Source: Streptomyces sp. YS415
Lineage (GTDB): Bacteria > Actinomycetota > Actinomycetes > Streptomycetales > Streptomycetaceae
Direction of reading: 5' to 3'
Assembly (NCBI RefSeq): GCF_023544665.1
Contig: NZ_JAMJFL010000001.1
Location: 1 to 64,000 of the forward strand
Length of the DNA stretch: 64,000 nt
The position numbers and the translations under genes are program-made. Of the stretch, positions 59,046 through 64,000 are shown piece after piece; position 1 is the stretch's first letter, and each line of letters opens with the position of its first letter. Under the pieces are notes generated by a model. It saw only the letters and a list, made by a program, of their open reading frames with translations. It made no database searches and was not told the origin of the DNA.

Positions 59046-59866
59046 GCCCTCGGCTGCGCCGCCCGCGCCAGACGGCCCGGCGCATCCGTGATCACCCCGT
59101 CGCAGCCCAGCGCCAGCACCCGGTCCCGCTGGGCCGGCGTCACCACTGTGTGCGCCCACACCCGCGGGATCCCGGCCCGTACCGCCCGCCGCAGATCCCC
59201 GTCCCGCGCCCGGTGGTCCACGTCCAGCACATCCACGTACGACCGCCAGCGTGCGGGCCGGTCCGTGCGCAGCTGACGGGCCGAGCGCCACAGCTGCGTC
59301 ACCAGGCCCAGCCGGTCGGCCCGCCACGCCACCTTCGGGTCGTTGGTGTTCACCAGCACCGAGCGGGTCAGGCCCCGGGCACGGATCAGCCCGGCCACCC
59401 CGTCGAGGGCCGCCGGGTCCTTCACCTCCAGCATCAGCACGATCCGGCCGCCGAACCGGTCCAGCACCTCCGCCACCGTCGGCGGCCGCTCCGGGCGCCA
59501 GCGCCCCGGCAGGGACGGCGCCGGACGCAGCCGTACCGCCCGCCAGTCGCCGATGTCCAGGGTCCGTACCGCGCCGGACCGGCCCGTCGTGTGCCGCAGG
59601 GTCGGGTCGTGGAGGACCACCGGCGTCCCGTCGCGCAGCATGCGGGTGTCGAAGTCCAGCACCTGCGCCGTCCCGCGCCGGTACGCCGCCGTCAGCCCCG
59701 ACATGCTGTTCTCCGGGACCTCACGGGCGCCGCCGCGATGGGCGACGTAGGTGATGCGGGGGAGCCCGTCGACGGTGAGCGGGGCCGGGCCCCACTCCAG
59801 GGGGACCGGGGAGATCAGGGAGGCCGTGCACGCCACGGTCGCGGTCAGTGCGGTCCAGGTGACCAT
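59015..59866 (-). CDS. Glycerophosphodiester phosphodiesterase, secreted or anchored
   Basis: A 283-residue TIM-barrel enzyme that hydrolyses glycerophosphodiesters from lipids or teichoic acids. The start has a signal peptide (MVTWTALTATVACTASLIS). Catalytic residues are His43/Arg44 (AHRGGAREVPENS), Glu52, the metal-site pair Asp71 and Asp73 (VLDFDTRMLRDG) and His86 (VVLHD). The usual metal Glu-x-Asp is Asp-x-Asp here. Phosphate scavenging would fit the phoD gene 7 kb away, but no PHO box was noticed. The ATG at 59864-59866 is used. Confidence 0.9.
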   Translation of the reverse strand: MVTWTALTATVACTASLISPVPLEWGPAPLTVDGLPRITYVAHRGGAREVPENSMSGLTAAYRRGTAQVLDFDTRMLRDGTPVVLHDPTLRHTTGRSGAVRTLDIGDWRAVRLRPAPSLPGRWRPERPPTVAEVLDRFGGRIVLMLEVKDPAALDGVAGLIRARGLTRSVLVNTNDPKVAWRADRLGLVTQLWRSARQLRTDRPARWRSYVDVLDVDHRARDGDLRRAVRAGIPRVWAHTVVTPAQRDRVLALGCDGVITDAPGRLARAAQPRAQRGAMPWRA

Positions 59867-60025
59867 GGCGACACCGTAGGGGCGTAAATCCCGCCAAGGT
59901 GTGCAATGACACTCGATCCCGGGCCTCGTCCCACCTACCCCTGTTGTCGGCTACGGCCCCCCGGAGCGCACGATGGTGGGACGATAAGGCATGCTGTGTC
60001 GCACGACAGCGAGGCGAGGGGATAG

Positions 60026-60757
60026 ATGAGCGCGGAGTTCGGCGACCGAGGCCCACAGAGCAAGCTCTCCCGGTGGCTGCGCGGCCGCCGCCCCCAGGAG
60101 GCCACCGGCGACGGCGGTCGTGAGGCTCTGCTGCTCGCCGCCGCCTCGGCGGGACTGCCACTGGCGCCCGCCGCATACCCGGCGCCCGGCTACCGCTGCT
60201 CCTGCGACCGGGTCGGCTGTCCGACCCCCGCCCAGCATCCCGTGTCGTTCGCCTGGCAGACGCAGTCCACCACCGACCACGCGCAGATCGAGCGCTGGGC
60301 CCGCAACCAGCCGCAGGCCAATTTCATCACCGCCACCGGCATGGTCCACGACGTCCTGGACGTCCCGCTGGAGGCCGGCCGCGAGGCCCTCGGCCGGCTC
60401 CTCGACGCCGGTATCGAGGTCGGTCCCGTCGCCGAGAGCGACGCCGGCCGCATGCTCTTCTTCACCCTCACCCGCGGCACCCCCGAGGACGAGGACGAGT
60501 GGTGGCCCTGCGAGCTGGACTGCCACCCCGAGACGATGGACGAGCATCCGGGTCTACGGTGGCACTGCCGCGGTTCCTACGTCCTCGTGCCGCCCGCCCG
60601 CCTCACCGGCGACGACCAGCACGTGCGCTGGGTACGCGGGCCCGAGCATCCCCTGCCGGATCCGCTCACCCTGCTGGAGGTCCTCACCGACGTCGGCACC
60701 CGGCACGCCGACCAGGAGACCGGTCCCGCGCAGCCCGCCTGGCCCTCGCGCCGCTGA
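60026..60757 (+). CDS. Stand-alone bifunctional primase/polymerase-domain protein
   Basis: A 243-residue protein of the prim-pol (AEP) N-terminal-domain family, usually found at the start of plasmid or phage replication proteins. Family features are the early REALLLAAASAGLPLAPAAYP, CSCDRVGCPTPAQHP with a possible zinc site, STTDHAQIERWARNQPQANFITATG, and WHCRGSYVLVPPARLTG. The catalytic DxD is degenerate (VLDVPLEAG instead of a DxD pair), and no helicase part is attached, so activity is doubtful and a DNA-binding or regulatory role is possible. GAGGGGATAG precedes the ATG. It stands alone in an otherwise core region. Streptomyces genomes carry several such copies. Confidence 0.85.
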   Translation: MSAEFGDRGPQSKLSRWLRGRRPQEATGDGGREALLLAAASAGLPLAPAAYPAPGYRCSCDRVGCPTPAQHPVSFAWQTQSTTDHAQIERWARNQPQANFITATGMVHDVLDVPLEAGREALGRLLDAGIEVGPVAESDAGRMLFFTLTRGTPEDEDEWWPCELDCHPETMDEHPGLRWHCRGSYVLVPPARLTGDDQHVRWVRGPEHPLPDPLTLLEVLTDVGTRHADQETGPAQPAWPSRR

Positions 60758-60777
60758 CCCCGGGGCAGCGGCGGGCC

Positions 60778-61773
60778 CTACTCGCCCTTCGCGCCCGTCA
60801 GACCCTCGATCCGGCCCAGCACCGACACGTTCCCCGTGCCCCTCGGCGGGTCCAGCGCCACCTCGTTGGAGACGAACTCCATCATCAGCGACTGCTTGAT
60901 CTCGCCCTTCGTCAGGGCCTGCACGTCCTTGTTGGGGGTGGGCACCGCGGTACCCGGCGCGGCCGTCTGCTTCTGGTAGTGGTGCGTGGTGAAGAACACC
61001 AGCGCCCCGCCGTCCGTCGTGCGCAGCGCCAGCGGCCGGTAGTCGCCCTCGGTCAGCGGCTCGTCGACGTACTGCGTGACCAGACCCGGCTTCTCCGCGT
61101 TCTTCGCCCGCTTGTCCCGCCAGCCGGAGGTGTGGCTGCCGTCCGCGAAGATGGCGCCGCCGCCCTTGAGGTAGGTCGTGTACGACGCGCTCAAGTCGCC
61201 CGGTGGGACGGCCAGTTCCTTGGAGTTCGGGTCGACCGCCTCGGCCCAGCCGTCCTTGTCCCGCTTGAACTCCGGCATCCTGTCCGGCGCCACCAGTGTC
61301 AAGTAGGCGGCCTCCCACGGATCTTCGGCGGCGTCCCGGGTGAACACCAGCAGCCAGCGCGAGTCACCGCCGCGGTTGGCCCGGACGTCGGCCAGGAACC
61401 AGCGCGGCCAGCCCGGCTTCTTGGGGATGGTGAACTCGGCGTCGGTGAACTCCAGCGGGGAGTGGCCGGGGTTGCCCTCCGGGTTGTTGGCCCGGCCCGC
61501 CGTCAGCCGCGCCTCGTCGATGTCGCCGAGCGCGCCGGTGACATGGTCGGCGTCCAGAGAGCTGTCGTACGCCTTGTCGGCGGCGTTGTACGCGGCGGTG
61601 AAGTCCTTCAGTGCCTCCGCGGCCTCGGCCCGGGTGGCGGTGGGGAGCAACTCCCGTTCCCCGTGCACCACGACGCACCCGCTCGCCGTCAACGACAAAG
61701 CGGTCACGGAGGCTGCCATCAGCACCCTCCGGTCAAGCCTGCGGAGCCTTCGAGGGCTGCGATCCCTGCTCAT
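60778..61773 (-). CDS. Conserved lipoprotein, function unknown
   Basis: A 331-residue exported protein. The N-terminal signal (RRVLMAASVTALSLTASGC) ends in a good lipobox, TASGC, with Cys33 as the predicted lipidation site. The mature protein is mixed alpha/beta with a segment like a two-domain sensor (ALKDFTAAYNAADKAYDSS; SRWLLVFTRDAAEDPWEAAYLTLVAPD; PLALRTTDGGALVFFTTHHYQKQTA). It contains no recognised catalytic motif. It is transcribed away from the haem transporter genes. The role could be binding of a small ligand at the cell surface, but this is a guess from the class only. Confidence 0.82.
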   Translation of the reverse strand: MSRDRSPRRLRRLDRRVLMAASVTALSLTASGCVVVHGERELLPTATRAEAAEALKDFTAAYNAADKAYDSSLDADHVTGALGDIDEARLTAGRANNPEGNPGHSPLEFTDAEFTIPKKPGWPRWFLADVRANRGGDSRWLLVFTRDAAEDPWEAAYLTLVAPDRMPEFKRDKDGWAEAVDPNSKELAVPPGDLSASYTTYLKGGGAIFADGSHTSGWRDKRAKNAEKPGLVTQYVDEPLTEGDYRPLALRTTDGGALVFFTTHHYQKQTAAPGTAVPTPNKDVQALTKGEIKQSLMMEFVSNEVALDPPRGTGNVSVLGRIEGLTGAKGE

Positions 61774-61884
61774 CGGGTCCTTTCACCTTCCCCTTCCCGG
61801 AGGCGAACCCTACCGGGGCTCCGAACCGCCCGAGCGCCGGGACCGGGTACAGCGGCCACACCGTGACCTGAGGGCCGGTCCGGG

Positions 61885-62706
61885 TCAGGGATGCCGGCGC
61901 GGGCCGACCAGAATCGCTCCCGTGCGGGGGTGGGGGAGGACCTCGACGGGCTGGTCGTAGACCTCCGACAGCAGCCGCTCGGAGAAGACCTCGGCCGGTG
62001 GGCCGTCGGCGGCGACCCGGCCGGCTTGGAGCACCGCCACGCGGTGGGCGTAGGCGGCAGCGAGGCCGAGGTCGTGCAGGACGACGACGACGGCGTCCCC
62101 GGCCCGCGCCCGCTCCCGGCACAGCCGCAGCACCAGTTCCTGGTGCTTGAGGTCGAGGGCGGCGGTGGGCTCGTCGAGGAGGAGCAGCGGGGTGCGCTGG
62201 GCGAGGACCCGGGCCAGCGCGACGCGGGCGCGCTCGCCGCCGCTGAGCGCGGAGAAGGGGCGCGGCGCGAACTCGGTCACCTCCGTCTGCCGCATCGCCT
62301 CCGCCACGACGGCATCGTCGTCCTCTGTCCCCAGGCCGGCCCAGGGGGCCCGCCCCATCCGGACGACGTCCTCGACGGAGAAGGGGAAGGTGAGCGTCGC
62401 GGACTGCGGCAACACGGCCCGGCGCAGGGCGAGTTCCGGGGCGGACCACTGGGTGGCGGGACGGCCGTGAATCCGTACGACTCCACCGGCGGCCGGAATG
62501 TCGGCGGCGAGGGCGCCGAGCAGGGTGGACTTCCCGGCCCCGTTCGGCCCCACGAGAGCGACCACTTCCCCGGCCCGCACGGTGACATCAACGCCGCGCA
62601 GAACATCCCGCCCACCGAGCCGAACGCACAGCCCTTCGGCTTGGACGAGGGTGTCACCGGGGGTGGCGGGGGACGGGGGAGTGGGCCGTGGCCGGAGAAG
62701 TCTCAT
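61885..62706 (-). CDS. hmuV: Haem/iron ABC transporter ATPase (HmuV type)
   Basis: Powers import of haem or a ferric chelate. The 273-residue protein has Walker A GPNGAGKST, LSGGERARVALARVL and Walker B LLLLDEPTAALD, then VVVLHDLGLAAAYAHRVAVLQAGRV. The insert LPQSATLTFPFSVEDVVRMGRAPWAG is characteristic of the HmuV/FecE branch. The ATG at 62704-62706 follows AAGGACCCCTCC. The permease gene lies 212 bases upstream on the same strand; the gap holds a duplicated repeat, which is unusual for an operon. Regulation by iron (DmdR or Fur) is expected, but no operator was identified. Confidence 0.9.
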   Translation of the reverse strand: MRLLRPRPTPPSPATPGDTLVQAEGLCVRLGGRDVLRGVDVTVRAGEVVALVGPNGAGKSTLLGALAADIPAAGGVVRIHGRPATQWSAPELALRRAVLPQSATLTFPFSVEDVVRMGRAPWAGLGTEDDDAVVAEAMRQTEVTEFAPRPFSALSGGERARVALARVLAQRTPLLLLDEPTAALDLKHQELVLRLCRERARAGDAVVVVLHDLGLAAAYAHRVAVLQAGRVAADGPPAEVFSERLLSEVYDQPVEVLPHPRTGAILVGPRRHP

Positions 62707-62734
62707 GGAGGGGTCCTTAGGAGGGGCGAGCGAT

Positions 62735-62925
62735 GGAATCAAGGGCGGGTGCGACTCCCTCAGGGGCGCGGGGAACTGCGCGACCAGCCCCCACCGACCC
62801 GCAGACGAAGACACGACGGGCCGAGCGATGGAACCGAGGGTGCCCCCAACTCCCCCAGGGGCGCGGGGAACTGCGCGACCAGCCCCCACCCACCCGCAGA
62901 CGAAGACACGACGCCCCCCTACGCC
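62735..62925. repeat. Two direct copies of a ~94-bp Streptomyces repeat between hmuU and hmuV
   Basis: Both copies contain GGGGCGCGGGGAACTGCGCG followed by ACCAGCCCCCACC and ACCCGCAGACGAAGACACGA, at 62763-62819 and 62857-62913, plus weaker upstream similarity (GAGCGATGGAA). This sequence is scattered widely in Streptomyces intergenic regions. The two copies interrupt the hmuU-hmuV operon. Confidence 0.85.
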
Positions 62926-63974
62926 CACCCCCCTTGCCGCCGCCGAGTCCTCCGCAGCAGCCAGAAGAAGAACGGGCTCCCGATCAGCGCCGTAAGAACC
63001 CCGAGCGGCAACTCCGCCGGCGCCGCAACCGTCCGCGCAGCCACATCCGCCGCCACCAACACCACCGCCCCCAGCAACGCACTCCCCGGCACCAGGAACC
63101 GATGCCCCGCCCCCGCCACCATCCGCAACAGATGCGGAACCACCAGCCCCACGAAGCCGATGATCCCCGACACGCTCACCGCCGCCGCCGTGAGCAACGC
63201 GATCACGAAGACCAGCGTGATCCGGAGCCGTTCCACCTCCACCCCCAGATGCCGTGCCGGACGTTCCCCCAGCGCCAGCAGATCCAGCCGGCGCGAGTAC
63301 AGCGGCGCCACGACCAGGCCCAGCGCAGCGCACGGCAGCACCGCCAGCACCTTCGCCCACGTCGCCTGCGACAACGACCCGAGCTGCCAGAACGTGATCT
63401 GCTGGATCGCCGCCGCGTCCGCGAAGAACAGGAACAGCCCGATCACCGCCCCCGCGAACGCGTTCACCGCGATCCCGGTGAGGATCAGCGTCACGACCTC
63501 CGTACGCCCCCCGGAGCGGGACATGACGTACACCAGCAGCACCGTCGCCAGGCCCGCCACGAACGCCGCCACCGAAACCGTCCACGTCCCGGCGAAGTCG
63601 AGACCGAACGCGATCGACGCGACCGCCCCCACCGCCGCCCCCGAGGAGATCCCGATGACCCCCGGCTCGGCGAGCGGGTTGCCGAACACCCCCTGCATCA
63701 GCGCGCCCGCGCAGCCCAGGCAGGCGCCGATGAGCAGGGCGAGGACGATGCGCGGGAAGCGGACGTTCCACAGCACGGACTCCGCCACCCGGTCCAACTC
63801 GGCCCCGCCGAGCCCGACTCGGTGCTGCACGGACGCCAGGACATCCCCGACCGGCACCGGATACGCCCCGGTCCCGGCCGCGACCGGCACCAGCACTACG
63901 AGCGCGAGCACCAGCCCCGCGGTCAGCAGCCACGCGACGGTACGGGGCCCGCGCACCACCGGCGTCGCCTCCAC
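62919..63974 (-). CDS. hmuU: Haem/iron ABC transporter permease (FecCD/HmuU type), may extend beyond right edge
   Basis: A ten-helix membrane permease of the BtuC/FecCD family. Typical sequences are RFPRIVLALLIGACLGCAGALMQGVFGNPLAEPGVIGISSGAAVGAV, FWQLGSLSQATW, and GFVGLVVPHLLRMVAGAGHRFLVPGSALLGAVVLVAADVAART. The frame from the GTG at 63972-63974 gives 351 residues. It stays open to the window edge upstream, and no good ribosome binding site precedes this GTG, so the true start may lie outside. With HmuV it forms the import channel; the lipoprotein that binds the ligand should be encoded further right. Confidence 0.88.
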   Translation of the reverse strand: MEATPVVRGPRTVAWLLTAGLVLALVVLVPVAAGTGAYPVPVGDVLASVQHRVGLGGAELDRVAESVLWNVRFPRIVLALLIGACLGCAGALMQGVFGNPLAEPGVIGISSGAAVGAVASIAFGLDFAGTWTVSVAAFVAGLATVLLVYVMSRSGGRTEVVTLILTGIAVNAFAGAVIGLFLFFADAAAIQQITFWQLGSLSQATWAKVLAVLPCAALGLVVAPLYSRRLDLLALGERPARHLGVEVERLRITLVFVIALLTAAAVSVSGIIGFVGLVVPHLLRMVAGAGHRFLVPGSALLGAVVLVAADVAARTVAAPAELPLGVLTALIGSPFFFWLLRRTRRRQGGWA

Positions 63975-64000
63975 AGCCGGCGCCGTCTTCTCCAGGACCG

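Noticed and set aside
59994..60013. Inverted repeat GCTGT-N8-ACAGC before the prim-pol gene
   Set aside because: Five-base arms are too short to call an operator in DNA of this GC content.
1..64000. CRISPR array, tRNA genes, insertion sequences or prophage
   Set aside because: No direct repeats with unique spacers, no tRNA-like cloverleaf, no transposase and no phage structural genes were recognised.

Overview
The window is high-GC actinobacterial DNA with GTG starts, overlapping ATGA/GTGA stop-start junctions, a type A RNase P RNA gene and many genes with familiar Streptomyces counterparts. It is almost certainly a Streptomyces chromosomal segment, close in content to the S. coelicolor SCO22xx-SCO23xx region (identification from memory, not a search).

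Layout. 1-4100: a cobalamin-riboswitch operon on the minus strand: an extracellular membrane-anchored alpha/alpha-barrel protein, an SCO2322-like anchored protein, an ECF transporter T component and an ATPase cut by the window edge. 4105-11005: an MBL-fold hydrolase, aldehyde dehydrogenase plus ferredoxin, a KstR-like TetR regulator and a glycosyltransferase/methyltransferase/(alpha/alpha)6-barrel operon. 11041-20739: small membrane protein, LLM oxidoreductase, DUF5336-like protein, amidase, methyltransferase, two MFS exporters, a SigE-type sigma factor with a membrane partner, and an orphan response regulator. 20994-23932: an enoyl-CoA hydratase/alcohol dehydrogenase/SDR operon. KstR-like boxes lie before the hydratase operon, between the MBL and aldehyde dehydrogenase genes, and between kstR and the glycosyltransferase, suggesting one steroid- or isoprenoid-type regulon spread over 16 kb.

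24007-32856: housekeeping genes (Nif3-like, zinc-ribbon protein starting at CTG, RNase H-phosphatase fusion, KDPG aldolase, YaaA, RNB ribonuclease, MerR regulator, Uma2 protein). 32880-33293: rnpB.

33323-47312 is an accessory island beside rnpB: a PD-(D/E)XK nuclease-helicase of the DUF2075 group, a replication-relaxation-like winged-helix protein, and a complete Wadjet-type SMC anti-plasmid operon (jetA-jetB-jetC-jetD, every junction overlapping), followed by a SWIM zinc-finger protein. This is the most interesting system here: an SMC-family loop-extruding, plasmid-cleaving complex with possible helper genes.

47435-64000 returns to core genes: lipoproteins, MazG-like protein, DoxX, aldo/keto reductase, SDR, Tat-exported PhoD phosphatase, Gfo/Idh oxidoreductase, drug exporter, serine hydrolase, Rsm22-like methyltransferase, TetR regulator, glycerophosphodiesterase, a primase-polymerase-domain protein, and a haem/iron ABC transporter (hmuVU) running to the right edge. 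No tRNA gene, CRISPR array or complete insertion sequence was seen.
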